Assembly (NCBI GenBank): GCA_951640165.1
Contig: OX621265.1
Coordinates: forward strand, 19,295,001 to 19,359,000
Source: Pseudoips prasinana
Taxonomy: Eukaryota; Arthropoda; Insecta; Lepidoptera; Nolidae
DNA: 64,000 bases
Reading direction: 5' to 3'
Made by a program: the position numbers and the translations under genes. Below are positions 1-10,159 of this stretch, piece after piece; position 1 is the first letter of the stretch; the number at the start of each line of letters is the position of its first letter. A model generated the notes under the pieces. The model did no database searches. It was not told where the DNA came from and saw only the letters and a list, made by a program, of their open reading frames with translations.

Positions 1-50
1 CTGTGATAACTTATAAAATTTTACGCGGGTAAAACCGCGGGGCACAGCAA
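1..50 (+). mobile_element. Hel-B Helitron 3' end (truncated by window edge)
   Basis: The sequence matches the last 50 bases of the Hel-B family seen complete at 3389-3711, including the GCGGGT/ACCGCG hairpin near the end. The terminal CTAG is mutated to CAAG here. The upstream part lies outside the window. Confidence 0.6.
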
Positions 51-128
51 GTTTCCAATATAAGCTGACCTCCCATTGTATGTAAATCCTATACAACGCG
101 AGATCAGCTTATACTGGAAATGTATAGT
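51..128. repeat. Small fold-back repeat, copy 1
   Basis: Two arms reading AAGCTGA(C/T)CTC and its complement flank a short spacer, so the unit can fold on itself. A second copy lies at 54991-55070. The two copies share the flanking GGAAATGTATAG. The family is not recognised. Confidence 0.45.
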
Positions 129-160
129 TTGATGTGTAGCCGTGTGTACATGCAGATTTA

Positions 161-765
161 CACTCTTATTTAAAATAATTCCGTGATCCGCCGCTTAACC
201 ATGTCTCAGCTAAACCCTGCTCAACCACTTAAACCCCGCTCAACTATTTCTTTATTTAAAAACCCTACTTAAAGGTTTCTTAGCTAAGTAACGTCATTTT
301 ATTTAACACTGTCAACATTTCTGGGACTGGTATAGAGCTTGACCAAAATTAATCGACTAAATCGGATTATGTATCAAAACTTTATGATTTTTGCTCTATG
401 GTAGACATGGAATGAGAGATTTATGATCGTAACAATGCATTTTCAAGGACTATTGATTTTCTTCTGTGGATTTTGAAGTTTGTGATAAGATTCCAACTGG
501 AATTCAGTATTTATTTAAAAATTAAAACAGTTAGTAACTTCAATAAAACCTCCATTCACAAACAAACGTCAAACAAAACGTCAGCTGATGCAAATAAAAT
601 CCGCCATATTTGAGAAAGGTTTAAACCAGGGGCCGATGTGGTTTAAATTTTGACATGGCTTAACCGCGGGTCAAAGTTAAATCGTGTTTTTAAATGAAAA
701 ATTTGATAAACCATGGTTGAGCGGCCGGCTTAAATTTAAGTAGCGTTTTTAAATAAGACTGTTAA
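161..765. mobile_element. Putative MITE-K (Harbinger-like ends)
   Basis: The left end reads ACTCTTATTTAAAA and the right end TTTTTAAATAAGACT, which are inverted. These ends resemble MITE-M at 12591-12722. The interior is A+T-rich, non-coding and partly self-complementary (CCGCTTAACC...GGTTGAGCGG). The family assignment is inferred from the ends only. Confidence 0.4.
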
Positions 766-767
766 AG

Positions 768-1190
768 GTTGGATTCCCACTCAGGGGCTCTACCGGCTAA
801 GTCACCGAACATCGATTTCTTAAACGGCGTTCAAATAAATAAAGGTTAAGAATGACTTAATCAATCGTTAAATCGGCTTCCATGAGCACATGGACGTCAT
901 AAATGGTTCGGAATCGATTGTCAACGTTGAAGCCGATTTAACGATTGATTAAGTCATTTTTAACCTTTATTTATTTGAACGCCGATCACTATCCCGATGT
1001 TTGGCGACTTAGCCGGTAGCCCCCCACGACAGATATTTGTGTGCATGAACATGTCTGTTTGTCCTGAGTTTGGGTGTAATTAAAGTATATGTTTACAAAA
1101 GTAAAGTATCAGTTATCTGGTTTCCATAGTACAAGGTCTGCTTAGTTTGGGAACAGATGGCCGTGTGTGAATAATGTCACAGAATATTAT
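768..1190 (+). mobile_element. SINE-a interrupted by MITE-J
   Basis: The left piece is the B-box end of the SINE-a head (GGATTCCCACTCAG). The body resumes at about 1025 with the GACAGATATTTGTGTGCATG block and runs to the AATAATGTCACAGAATATTATTAT tail. The first part of the head is missing. MITE-J sits at the junction, at the same nucleotide as in the copy at 3759-4300. Confidence 0.7.
785..1024. mobile_element. MITE-J copy 1 (fold-back, GGGCTCTACCGG ends)
   Basis: The left inverted repeat GGGCTCTACCGGCTAAGTC is matched by a decayed right copy ending GGTAGCCCC. Long internal arms around ATGACTTAATCAATCGTTAA are nearly complementary, so the unit folds back over most of its length. It is non-coding. 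A copy lies at 3815-4055. Confidence 0.7.
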
Positions 1191-1689
1191 TATCAATTAT
1201 AATTAGCATCAGTCTGTGAAGTGTGTGTGAAATAGTAGAAGTAAATTAAGAAGCAAGTACAGACATATAAGACACGTCATCATCGCTCTCCATGTCGGTG
1301 AAGAAGTGCAAACCTCCTTTTTGTGTTATTTTCCGTGGTAAAAATCTTTTATATCCCGTCGTTTGGGGAGACGACGGAGTAGGTGGGAATCCCAAGGGTT
1401 ACCCACTAAAACCACTACAGCATCCTAACCTCTAGATGCTTTTAGTGATGGATCCGGGAACTCGAAAGATTGTCATGCGGGACCATTATTGTTGCACCGG
1501 TATATGCGTCAAAAAAAAGGCTCCTCCGGGGGCTTGAAGCCTCTGTTACAAAGTATATGCGTAGGCGATCTGCAGCTGACATAACCCGCCTCTTTCCAGG
1601 CCCACCTCCTTAAGAACAAGGGCGGCCAGTGTCCCCGCTTCAACCATCTGTAAACCAGGGACTGATGATGCCATATGGCTATTACAGTG
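1191..1689. other. No gene seen; unassigned repeat-like DNA
   Basis: No coding signal is convincing. The part at about 1340-1560 (GGAGACGACGGAGTAGGTGGG and following) looks like a decayed retroelement tail that I cannot place. Open frames here are shadows with no recognisable motif. Confidence 0.3.
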
Positions 1690-1965
1690 CCACCCACCAC
1701 ACTGGCCCCGAACTTTCCTACGCAGTGGGCGGGACACATATCTCGTAACCGACGGCCGTTGGGGCAGAACAGAGAACATTCTCGAGTGGCGACCATGAAC
1801 CGGAAGATGCAGCGTGGGCAGGCCCCCTACAAGATGGGCCCATGATCTATCCGGATCGCTGGAAACTGTTGGATGCGGATAGCGCAAGACCGGCAATTGT
1901 GAAGATAATTGGAGGAGGCCTTTTTCCAGCAGTGGAGGTCTTTCGGCTTGTTTGATGATGATGAC
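1690..1965 (+). mobile_element. RTE LINE 3'-end fragment
   Basis: This matches the complement of the RTE tail at 13186-13690. It encodes remnants of the C-terminal reverse-transcriptase region (GRQASYKMGP-like, then DRQL and the EAFFQQW end). It finishes in the family's (GAT)n tail at 1952-1965. It has frame breaks and no intact ORF. Confidence 0.7.
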
Positions 1966-2467
1966 TATTAGTTTATCTGTTGGGTGAGCACTGGAAGATA
2001 GTTCTTGTCAAGACGAGTCCTATATTCGAGATCCATATATTAAAAGACAGGAAAACATATCTACACTACCTGTAACATTGTCAATTTCGTTCGGGTTTTC
2101 ACTATAAACGAGTTACATAAGGAAAACTAAGAACTAAGTGAAATTACTTATAAATACTACATATAATTTACATCTCATACTATTCAAAATACAAAAATAA
2201 TATATAGATAGTGTTAATACCGCTAATTGTCAACTTAATCAAGCCGGGAATCACCGCTCTCCCACGTGCAAAATATGCACATGCAAGAAGGAAAATATAA
2301 ACATGCAAATTACATGGCGCCGGTACGATACCCAACACGTGTTTCATCCTCCACGGACCATTTTAAGGTATACTAACTCGTCGAGTGCTCGAATGCGACA
2401 AAATCAACACTACATATTAATTTTGTATTTTGAATGTTATGGATTTCCGAAAGTCGAGGAGAAGACC

Positions 2468-2538
2468 TGGTTGGCGTGTTAGGTAAATCCTTGCCTTTCA
2501 GGCCGCAGGCTGTGGGTTCGATTCCCACACAGGGCAGA
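2468..2538 (+). mobile_element. SINE-a head fragment
   Basis: A-box-like TTGGCGTGTTAGGTAAAT is followed by the B-box GGTTCGATTCCC, as in the other SINE-a copies. The body is absent. Confidence 0.6.
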
Positions 2539-2597
2539 CTGACCGAGTCGTAGTAATAGGGTCCCGTTTTACCCTAAAAATGGGAATTCTAAACCAT

Positions 2598-2760
2598 CAT
2601 CATCATCATCATATCAGCCGAAAGATGTCCACAGCTGGACAAAGGCCTCCCCCAAACATCTCCACAATTGCCGGTCTTGCGCTATTCGCATCCAGCGACC
2701 CGCACAAGATCATTGGTCCATCTTGTAAGAGGCCTGCCCACGGGACGAAACCATCCCCGG
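2598..2760 (-). mobile_element. RTE LINE 3'-end fragment
   Basis: On the minus strand this is the RTE C-terminal tail (VRVAG.., IAQDRQ, GGLCPAVD-like remnants) ending in (GAT)n at 2598-2612. It is broken by a deletion near 2692. Only the last ~150 bp of the element remains. Confidence 0.7.
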
Positions 2761-2998
2761 GATAAAAACCCGCTGATACATAAATAACTCCGTGCGAAAA
2801 CCACTTGACCTTCCTGTATCATATCTTCGACAGTAAATTTAATATTATGAGTCAAAAAGTGTACTCGACCGGAATAAAACCCAGTCCAGTGCAACTGATA
2901 AGCGACATCCGAATAACACTTGAGTCACCTTCCTCCCTCTAACATAGCATTTTACATCCAGTGAGAACAGGATAGAAGTAGTTAAGAAGAAAATGTGC

Positions 2999-3391
2999 TT
3001 GTTGTAATCTGATGTCCTCCCGTCCGAATTTCGGCCACAGCGGCCAGTCTTAATGGAGACTAGCCAATTGCGCAGGATATATTATAGTGCACAAGTGTGT
3101 GCGCAAACACAGGGGCACTTTCTATTCCATCACTCTCATGATCCGATGGGACGCCTAGCGACACGACTGGAAAGAGTTCAGGTACAAGACCGACGGCTTT
3201 ACGTGCTCTCCGAGGCACGGGGGTGTAATACCGCCAACTTCCAGACTTCGAGCTGATACTGAGATTTTTTTTTTTACGGAAAAATGCCAAAATCAATTTT
3301 GGCCCCGACCCGGGATTTGAACCCAGGACCTCATTATCTGCGATTGAACACGCTACCGCTAGACCAACGAGGCAGTCAGTTGTTGTAATCT
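2999..3391 (-). mobile_element. SINE-c (tRNA-headed), complete, with 12-bp TSD
   Basis: The minus strand starts with a tRNA-like head: A-box TGGTCTAGCGGTAGCG, B-box GGTTCAAATCCC. A ~300-bp unique body follows, ending in CGGGAGGACATCA. The SINE at 3011-3379 is flanked by the direct repeat TTGTTGTAATCT at 2999-3010 and 3380-3391. It lies exactly at the 5' edge of the following Hel-B copy. Pol III transcription is expected of the family. Confidence 0.8.
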
Positions 3392-3711
3392 ATACATATA
3401 ATAAAATCATAGGGAAGCCAAAACTGTACATTGAATATTTTTTAAAAAGGATACTTGGGGCGTGTTCTACAATCGATATTAAAGCCGAAAATATAGTTTT
3501 TAGAAATTTTGTCTGTTTATCTGTTTGTCTGTATGTATGTCCGGGCTAAACTCAAAAACTACTGCATGGATTTTCTTCAAATTTGTCATGAATATTTCTA
3601 AGAGGTCGGGTCAACATATAGGCTACATATTACCACGCTATCACCTACGGGGAGGAGCAGCTGTGATAATTTATAAAGTTCAACGCGGGTAAAACCGTGG
3701 GGCGCAGCTAG
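3389..3711 (+). mobile_element. Hel-B non-autonomous Helitron
   Basis: It begins A|TCTATACATATAATAAAATC and ends in CGCGGGTAAAACCGTGGGGCGCAGCTAG|T. The 3' hairpin (CGCGGGT/ACCGTG) about 10 nt before CTAG and the A/T insertion context are the marks of Helitrons. It has no coding capacity. This is the best complete plus-strand copy in the window. Confidence 0.8.
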
Positions 3712-3814
3712 TAATCTATAAAACACAGTACAAAGATTAAACTAAAGCCTCCCCAAAAGCCGGTTGGCATGGATGCCTTTCAGGCCGCAGGTTGTGGGTT
3801 CGATACCCACCCAG

Positions 3815-4055
3815 GGGCTCTACCGGCTAAGTCACCGAACATCGATTTCTTAAATGGCGTTCAAATAAATAAAGGTTAAAAATGACTTAATCAATCGTTA
3901 AATCGGCTTCAACGTTGACAATCAATTCCGGACCATTTATGACGACACATGTGGTCATGGAATCCGATTCAACGATTGATTAAGTCACTTCTAACCTTAA
4001 TTTATTTGAACACCATTTAAGAAATCCATGTTCGGAGACTTAGCCGGTAGAGCCC
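3815..4055. mobile_element. MITE-J copy 2 with CAG target duplication
   Basis: The terminal inverted repeats GGGCTCTACCGGCTAAGTC / GACTTAGCCGGTAGAGCCC are perfect. The direct repeat CAG is at 3812-3814 and 4056-4058, and removing the element restores the SINE-a sequence. Long internal complementary arms are present. A 3-bp duplication fits CACTA-like or Harbinger-like transposition, but the superfamily is not settled. Confidence 0.75.
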
Positions 4056-4110
4056 CAGGACATATATTTGTGTGCATGAACATGTCTGTTAGTCCTGAGT
4101 CAGGGTGTAA

Positions 4111-4287
4111 TCACACTAATATTATAAAGGCGAAACGTTTGTGTGTGTATGTTTATTACTCTTTCACTCAAAAACTACCGGATGTATTTTGATGAAACTT
4201 TGTAGTTATATAGCTTATATATCAGAATAACACATAGGGTTATAATCTTTAAAGTTTAACGCTGGTAAAACCGTGGGGCATAGATAC
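4111..4287 (+). mobile_element. Hel-A non-autonomous Helitron
   Basis: It starts A|TCACACTAATATTATAAAGG and ends GGTAAAACCGTGGGGCATAGATAC|T, a decayed CTAG end, over 177 bp. It is inserted in SINE-a between A and T, exactly as in the 15153-15329 copy. Confidence 0.75.
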
Positions 4288-4300
4288 TTATCTATAATTA

Positions 4301-5000
4301 AATTTATTTAGCACTTGGGTATTATTTACATACACTTGTACTTGTCAAGCTCACAATGCAATACATAAACATAGTTTAATACAGTAATTAAAGCAACAAA
4401 AAGCATATTATAATGTTTCTAAACAAATAATTTTATTTGCACAAATATGGGTTAACATTGTTCTTATTTCTAATAATAAATAGTCTGAACATGTTAGTAG
4501 TAATATATTATTATTTAAGTATACATAATTATTTCTGGGTACGTATAAATATTTAAATATGCGGTTTGTACGAACACATTTAGGAATAACATTTAATATA
4601 AGATAGTAATAATTTAGTTACTTAGCGGACTTATTTAAGTTCTTCTCAAAGAGATTATTTATACTTGGTTTTAGATACATTTTAAGTTTTATTTTACATC
4701 TTGTCTGAATGATTCTGTGTATATTAATGTAAGAATTCAATATTATTATTAATGCGGACCTTGTATTTATAATGAAGATCGCGTTTTAATGTTACCATCG
4801 GATCCAATGCGCCCCAACGGAGAAGACCCAGGGAAGCAAACTCAACGGATTCAACACGACCTAGTTGTGACAGTCCCGCGAAACATACTCAAGGGGGCAT
4901 ATACATGAGATTTGGACCACTTACTGAAATTATTTAGCACGCGAACACAATATTTGCTCAATCAGTTGTCTGATTATCATAACAAAGGGATATTTTTTTA
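4301..5000. other. A+T-rich spacer, no feature seen
   Basis: I find no motif-bearing frame, repeat match or inverted-repeat element in this stretch. Confidence 0.4.
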
Positions 5001-5004
5001 ATTA

Positions 5005-5213
5005 TTTTTAAAAGACAACGCCCGCATTAGGGAATCTAATCCCTGTGTCGTGGGATACTTTACGAACATATAATAGATGGACACAAATTACGTCCAGACT
5101 CAGAACAACTATTAATGGGTCACACAAATAGTTGTCCGGCGCGGGACTCGAACCCGCGACACGAAGCGGCGAGGCGTCTGTCTTAGCCGCTGCGCCACAC
5201 GTGCAGTCAGTAT
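5005..5213 (-). mobile_element. SINE-d (tRNA-headed)
   Basis: On the minus strand the head reads GTGGCGCAGCGGCTAAGACAG with B-box GGTTCGAGTCCCG. The body AACTATTTGTGTGACCCAT...TCTATTATATG follows, with a tail near GGGCGTTGTCTTTTA. Other copies are at 17930-18131 and 28043-28205. The head looks like a tRNA, but the attached body shows it is a SINE. Confidence 0.75.
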
Positions 5214-5244
5214 TATGATGTGTAACTGCGACTAAGGAGGGTTT

Positions 5245-5582
5245 AATATCGCAGACGATTTAGCGGTAGCGCTTTCAGCCACAGGTTCAAATCCCGGGTC
5301 GGACAAAGAGTGTAACTCATTTAAATTTTCTTTAAAGAAAATTTCTCAGTATTAGCCCGAAGTCTGGGAGTTGGCAGTATTATACACCCGTGCACACAAA
5401 ACACGTAAAGCCGTCGTTCCTGTGCTTGACCTCTTCCCAGTCGAGTCGCTACACGCCATCGGATCATGAGAGTGAAGAATGTGTCCCTGTGTTTACGCAC
5501 ACTCTGGTGCACTACAATAAGTCCCGCCTAGAGATGGCCAGTCTCCATTGAGACTGGCCGAAATTAGACCAGAAGGACATTC
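5245..5582 (+). mobile_element. SINE-c, decayed copy
   Basis: The damaged head (GATTTAGCGGTAGCG, B-box GGTTCAAATCCCG) is followed by the same body as at 7144-7512, ending in the GACCAGAAGGACATT block. Confidence 0.7.
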
Positions 5583-5601
5583 ATTTATAATTGTTTTTAT
5601 C

Positions 5602-5735
5602 ATCATCATATCAGCCGAAAGACGTCCACTGCTGGAATAAGGCCTCCCCAAAGATCTCCGCAATTGCCGGTCTTGCGCTATTAGCATCCAGCAGTTTCTA
5701 GCGACCCATTTCATCGGTCCAACTTGTTATGTTAA
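5602..5735 (-). mobile_element. RTE LINE 3'-end fragment
   Basis: The (ATC)n side starts at 5602. The minus strand carries the IAQDRQLRRSLG remnant and the final GGAGGCCTT...CAGCAGTGGACG block of the RTE tail. Only about 130 bp are present. Confidence 0.65.
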
Positions 5736-5766
5736 TTATTGTTTTAATAATAGCTATATATGTATA

Positions 5767-5935
5767 CTAGGTGTGCCCCGCGGTGTTACCCGCGTTAAAT
5801 TTTATAAATTTTCTTTGCTATAAACCTCACGGGGCCCGAGACCTTTCCAACGAATGCAAAACCGTGGAAATCGGTTCGTGCGTTCTGGAGTTATAGCGTC
5901 AGGAAGGAAAACCCGACTTATTTTTATATAGTAGA
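5767..5935 (-). mobile_element. Helitron fragment (Hel-B-type 3' end)
   Basis: On the minus strand the ends are TCTACTATATAAAAATAAG and the hairpin ACGCGGGTAACACCGCGGGGCAC followed by CTAG. The interior differs from Hel-B (CGAACCGATTTCCACGG), so it is a related subfamily. Confidence 0.65.
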
Positions 5936-6003
5936 TATATGTATATAAATACCCAGAATTTTTTTCCCAATTAACTCCATTATTATCTTGTAAACATTAA
6001 CAT

Positions 6004-6150
6004 TCTTACTAATATTAAAAATGCGAAAGTAACTCTAGTCTGTCTGTCGCCTTTTCACGCCAAAACGACTGAACCGATTTAAATGAAATTTGGTACACAG
6101 ATAGTTTAGAGCCTGAGAAAGGACATAAGCATTAATTATTAAAGCGAAAA
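6004..6150 (+). mobile_element. Hel-C-like 5' fragment
   Basis: It begins TCTTACTAATATTAAAAATGCG. The interior GACTGAACCGATTTAAATGAAATTTGG is typical of this Helitron type. The 3' hairpin and CTAG are not found, so it is truncated. Confidence 0.5.
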
Positions 6151-6540
6151 AAGGGTTGTAAGAGGTGAAAAGGGGGATGAAAAGTTGTATGTAAATATTG
6201 TAATTTTAAGAGTTAGTAGCCTGAAACATATTTTGTAAGCTATTGATTCGATATAAATAAATAAATGTGACATTCAAATTTTCATTAATCGCATTGCAAA
6301 GCGAAAATCTAATATCAAAAAGGAAGGGTGTTAGTTAGCAAGGGAATCCCAAATTTGATCTGCCAGTGTGTATCGTTCATAGCTTAACGCAGGGCGCCTA
6401 CCCCGGATTGGTAGATGGTGCAGGTTCGAGACCCACCGGTCGATTAAATTTATGATTTCCTATTTTTGAGATTATGACATTAAAAGTTTGTAAAAGTTTT
6501 ACCCCCAAGGGTTTAAAATAACAATAAGGAATAGGGGATG

Positions 6541-6880
6541 TGTTTGTATAACAAACTTCCCAATGATATTAGAGAATTATCTACGAATAAATTTAAAAGA
6601 ATTATTAAAGCCAAATTGTGTAGCAGGGCATATTACAAAATTTCTGATTATTTAAGTGATAAAAGTGCCTGGGATTGAGTTGTTCTGAGTCAACACACAT
6701 GATTGTATTTAATCTTAACTATATTTTATTTTAAAAAAGGATTCCTACTGAGTTTTCTGGCAGTGTTTCTCAGTAGCTGCCACGTCATGCACTGCACGGT
6801 AGGGTAAAAAAATATGACGATTCCACATAAATGTAAAATTTTTACGGAATAAATGATTTTGACTTTGACTATAGAAATAT
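6541..6880 (+). mobile_element. CR1/Jockey-group LINE 3' end
   Basis: The end of an RT ORF is readable (NKLPNDIRELSTNKFK.., SDYLSDKSAWD, stop at about 6678). A 3' UTR with a TTTCTGGCAGTG...CTCAGTAGCTGCC inverted motif follows, ending GGAATAAATGATTTTGACTTTGAC. It is severely 5'-truncated. The same end recurs at 15372-15705. Confidence 0.65.
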
Positions 6881-7143
6881 GTAGGTTTGTGTGAATGCAA
6901 AATATTAGAGATATTCTTATGTAACGTTCACGGAGTCATTACAAAATAATAATTACAATAATGTTTTATTTCTCACCACAATATAAGGTACATTTTACAT
7001 GGCATCAAGAACAATACATACAATTTTCTAATTATATTGTGGGAGACTGGTGCCTAAGATAGACGTAAGGCCTGTATTTCAGGACACCAGGAATCCACCC
7101 CATTCGGAGATATTAACATTTCGATATAATCGTTATGTACTTC

Positions 7144-7512
7144 GACTGCCTCGTTGGTCTAGCGGTAGCGTGTTCACCCGCAGATAACGAGGTCCTGGGT
7201 TCAAATCCCGGGTCGGGCCAAAAGTGATTTTGGGACTTTTCTGTAAAAAGAAAAATTTCTCAGCATCAGCCCGAAGTCTGGGAGTTGGCGGTATTATACC
7301 CCCGTGCCTCGGAGAGCACGTAAAAGCTGTCGGTCCTGTACCTGACCTCTTTCCGGTCGTGTCGCTAGGCGTCCCATCGGATCATGAGAGTGATGGAATA
7401 GAAAGTGCTCCTGTGTTTGCGCACACACTTGAGCACTATAATATGTCCCGCGCAGATGACTAGTCTCTGTTGAGAATGGCCGCCGTGGCCGAAATTCGGC
7501 TAGGAGGACATT
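7144..7512 (+). mobile_element. SINE-c, near-complete copy
   Basis: A tRNA-like head occupies 7146-7218, with A-box TGGTCTAGCGGTAGCG and B-box GGTTCAAATCCC. The body then runs to GGCTAGGAGGACATTA. No CCA end or separate terminator follows the head, so this is a SINE rather than a tRNA gene. Confidence 0.75.
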
Positions 7513-7858
7513 ATTACTATGTATTTGCACATTGTCTAATGTGGTAAGTAAAATGACACTAGAAAATGGGCGGACAAAGTCGCGAGCACAGCTCGTTATT
7601 TTATTCAGTATTTTTATAACAATACCCAGAAATCTTTTCCCAATTAACACCATTATTATCTTGTAAACATTAACAATTCACAATAAAACAAGATAAAGTG
7701 TCCGTCACGTGTCTGTGCACGTGTCCTTATGATTCAATGATATGTAAAAAAAAAACCAATTCGTGTGTCATGGCGATTATTATCTGTCGAGATTCTGCAG
7801 CGCTATATCGGTGGACCAATGCAATGATCCATTTTCCTTATAGCACGTAGTTAGAAAG

Positions 7859-7873
7859 ACCCCCCCCCCCCCC
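7859..7873. repeat. Poly-C tract
   Basis: About 15 consecutive C residues stand next to the S element. Similar tracts are at 52109-52127 and 52296-52312. Confidence 0.9.
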
Positions 7874-7899
7874 GCCCTCACCGCATGGGTTTTTTTATT

Positions 7900-8165
7900 T
7901 TGAAGTTATACTTCTTTTGGCGCGATGGAGAAAAATGATAAGAGTGAATTTTTACGATGCGCGCGCACACCGACACCAAAAAAATTAACAGCATGAAGTT
8001 AGTTCTAGGTGGTATGAGAGTGAATTTTTACGATGGGCGCGCATCGTAAAAATAACAGCATGACGTTAGTTCTAGGTCGTATGAAAATTGATAACTATGT
8101 TCAAGTTGTATATTAAGAAGTTTAACTTCTAACGCTTGTACATAAGTACACACAAGGTTTTTATG
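7900..8165 (-). repeat. S element (GCGCGC-hairpin repeat), two-unit copy
   Basis: On the minus strand this holds two units of the CATACCACCTAGAACTAAC-ATCGTAAAAATTCACTCT repeat. They are bounded by AGAAGTTA(AA)CTTCT-like ends and the block GGCGCGATGGAGAAAAATGA. Copies are at 20430-20620 and 62080-62675. Unit number differs between copies. Confidence 0.7.
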
Positions 8166-8168
8166 AAA

Positions 8169-8428
8169 TATAATAATAATAAAAATATCTAGGGACAATG
8201 TCACACAGATCATCCTAGCCCCTAACTAAGCAAAGCTTGTACTATGGGTACCAGGCGACGATATACATACTTATATAGATAGATAAATACTTAAATACAT
8301 AGAAAACATCCATGACTCAGAAACAAATATTCGTGATCATCACACAAATATTTGCACTTACCAGGATTCGAACCCAGGACCACCAGCTTCGTAGGCAGGA
8401 GCACTACCAACTAGGCTACGGTGACCGT
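8169..8428 (-). mobile_element. SINE-b (tRNA-headed)
   Basis: The minus-strand head reads GGTCACCGTAGCCTAGTTGG with B-box GGTTCGAATCCTGG. The body ATGTTTTCTATGTATTTAAG...GGGGCTAGGATGATCTGTG follows, with an (ATT)n tail at 8169-8185. Four more copies lie in the window. Confidence 0.8.
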
Positions 8429-8595
8429 CATATTATTATTATTAGTGAACAGACAAGCAGTTACCAGTACAGTCCACTAGTTTCTATTGCAGCTTTGATA
8501 TTTGTACAGTCATTTTTGAATTGATTCACATTTTGGGCTGAGATTACGTTTTATATGATCAAATAAATATGATGGCAAACGAGCAAGTTGGTCAC

Positions 8596-8782
8596 CAGTG
8601 CCTCTAGCACGAGTTCCTGCAGTTTACTTACTCGATCACACGTACAGTTTCCTCCCATACATTGAGCACCAGCGCCTCTCGCGGAAACTATTAAGAACTA
8701 AAACTCTGGTGCTCAATGTATGGGACGAAACTGTACGTGTGATCGAGTAAGTAAACTGCACGAACTCGTGCTAGAGGCACTG
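8596..8782. mobile_element. MITE-H copy 1 (hAT-like CAGTG ends)
   Basis: The inverted ends CAGTGCCTCTAGCACGAGTT / AACTCGTGCTAGAGGCACTG extend into arms of about 68 bp around a ~50-bp loop. A second copy is at 20917-21093. CAGTG termini suggest hAT, but I could not see a clear 8-bp target duplication. Confidence 0.65.
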
Positions 8783-8804
8783 ATGGTAAGTGATCACCGC
8801 CGCC

Positions 8805-9000
8805 CATGGACACTCGCAACACCAGAGGAGCCGCAAGTCGCCATTATTGCCACGCTTGGCATACGGATTGGCTATCGCAGTTTGATGGTCATAGTTCACA
8901 GAAAACACTGCTGCCCGTTCTCTGGTAGTATTCCCTCAGGACAATTTCTACGCCCCCTACGGGATGAGAAGGGTTGATGATATTCTACAGCGAAGAAAAG
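8805..9000 (+). repeat. Repeat-G copy 1
   Basis: This contains the shared blocks ATCGCAGTTTGATGGTCATAG, CTGCTGCCCG and ACGGGATGAGAAGGGTTGATG. Related copies are at 16850-17085 and, partly, 18897-19015. It is probably a decayed retroelement tail. Confidence 0.45.
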
Positions 9001-9017
9001 TAGTTTAAAAAGAACCA

Positions 9018-9108
9018 GTGTAATTATCACACAAATATGTGTCCTAGGTGACAATCGAACCCACGACCTGCGGCATGAAAGACCAGTATTTACCAATCGA
9101 CCCGCCAT
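9018..9108 (-). mobile_element. SINE-a head fragment
   Basis: The minus strand carries the decayed A-box and the B-box GGTTCGATTGTCACC, followed by GGACACATATTTGTG. Confidence 0.6.
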
Positions 9109-9394
9109 CATTCATTTATTCACTTATCAAGAAGCAATGACGCTCTACCAGAAATTGTATAAAGGAAACATTAATTATATTAATTTTAATTATACAAACT
9201 CAATATTATAAATTTATTTTCGTAACGTAACTGTAATTAAAATCAATTGTTTCAGTATTGTTATCTGTAAATTACTTGTTTTCAATTAACAAGTCCCCTT
9301 GCTATGACGCGGATGTGCGCTTTTCGCTATAATTGCCTCATGCACACGGCGCATTTGCGCGTTTTCATACATTTCGTATACCGACCAATGCTTG

Positions 9395-9547
9395 CTTGCT
9401 TGTCGTATGGTTACTGGCTACCCTAGTGTCAGAGTTGTTCAACACGCCCAGTAGGCCTCTGACATGGCTTAAAGACTGTTGTCTAATGACTACAACCGGG
9501 ACCGACAGCTTAACGTGTCTTGCGAAGCACGAAAACGCTCAATATAA
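9395..9547 (+). repeat. Repeat-D copy
   Basis: It has the shared blocks GTGTCAGAGTTGTTCAA, CCTCTGACATGGCTTAA and CAACCGGGACCGACAGCTTAA. Other copies are at 12172-12228 (minus), 17450-17640, 19183-19402, 29698-29985 and 52692-52885. The family is not recognised. Confidence 0.55.
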
Positions 9548-9689
9548 ATGACAGTAGACCAGAGTGTGTCAGTACAATGAGTATGGGTCATCGGTTATTA
9601 TGATAGACAGTTAAGACCCCAATCGGAACTTACTAAACACACTGCTGGACCAAAGCTGTATGTAACGTCGCAGATATGTATTTATATTT

Positions 9690-10159
9690 TTATATACGGT
9701 CGAATATGTGTTGCCAAATCGACTACCGGTATAGCGAGGTGTTAAAAGTGTTTGTATAAAAACGCCTCTATGTCAGTGCGACTCCAGGGCCAGAACTCGA
9801 AACCTATCCACTTGCAGCGAGGCGTGAGACAGGGAGATGTTATATCTCCGAAACTGTTCACCGCTGCATTGGAAGACGTCTTCAAGCTTGTGGACTGGAA
9901 AGACTTTGGCATCAATGTCAACGGCGAGTACATCACTCATCTTCAATTTGCCGATGCTATAGTAGCATGACTACTATAGCATTGGCAAATCTGCTGAGAC
10001 CTTTGAAGACCTCGGTACAATGCGCGATGACCTCAGCAGAGTTTCTCAACAAGTGGGTCTGAAAATGAACATGCATAAGACGAACATGTCGAACATCGTC
10101 CATGTTGCACCCACTTCACTGAAGGTTGGAGTCTCTGCACTCGAAGTTGTAGAGAACTA
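9690..10159 (+). mobile_element. RTE LINE, left part (split by Tc1)
   Basis: This reads through RT motifs GVRQGDVISPKLFTAALEDV and NVNGEYITHLQFAD, then SQQVGLKMNMHKTN and VGVSALEVVENY. The catalytic FADD block is destroyed by a small inverted duplication at 9948-9988. The element resumes at 11752, and joining across the Tc1 insertion restores the VENYIYLGQ-type reading seen at 24771-25007. It is a dead copy. Confidence 0.75.

Larger units (their letters stand above)
3759..4300 (+). mobile_element. SINE-a carrying MITE-J and Hel-A
   Basis: The head is at 3759-3814 (B-box GGTTCGATACCC). The body is at 4056-4110, and the remainder from 4288 diverges quickly. MITE-J (3815-4055) and Hel-A (4111-4287) both lie inside this one SINE. 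Each is at the same nucleotide used in another copy (768-1190 and 15068-15366). Confidence 0.75.

Noticed and set aside
2580..2765. Short frame with six histidines
   Set aside because: The histidines come from the (CAT)n tail of an RTE fragment.
3300..3373. tRNA-like gene with good A and B boxes (minus strand)
   Set aside because: The head is fused to a conserved ~300-bp body and flanked by a 12-bp target duplication, so it is a SINE; similar heads at 7146, 8350, 18720, 49947, 51380 and 56439 are also SINE heads.
5137..5213. Apparent tRNA gene on the minus strand
   Set aside because: The same head plus body recurs at 17930-18131 and 28043-28205, so it is SINE-d.
8312..8524. Plus-strand 70-codon frame
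   Set aside because: It runs antisense through a SINE-b head and has no coding features.
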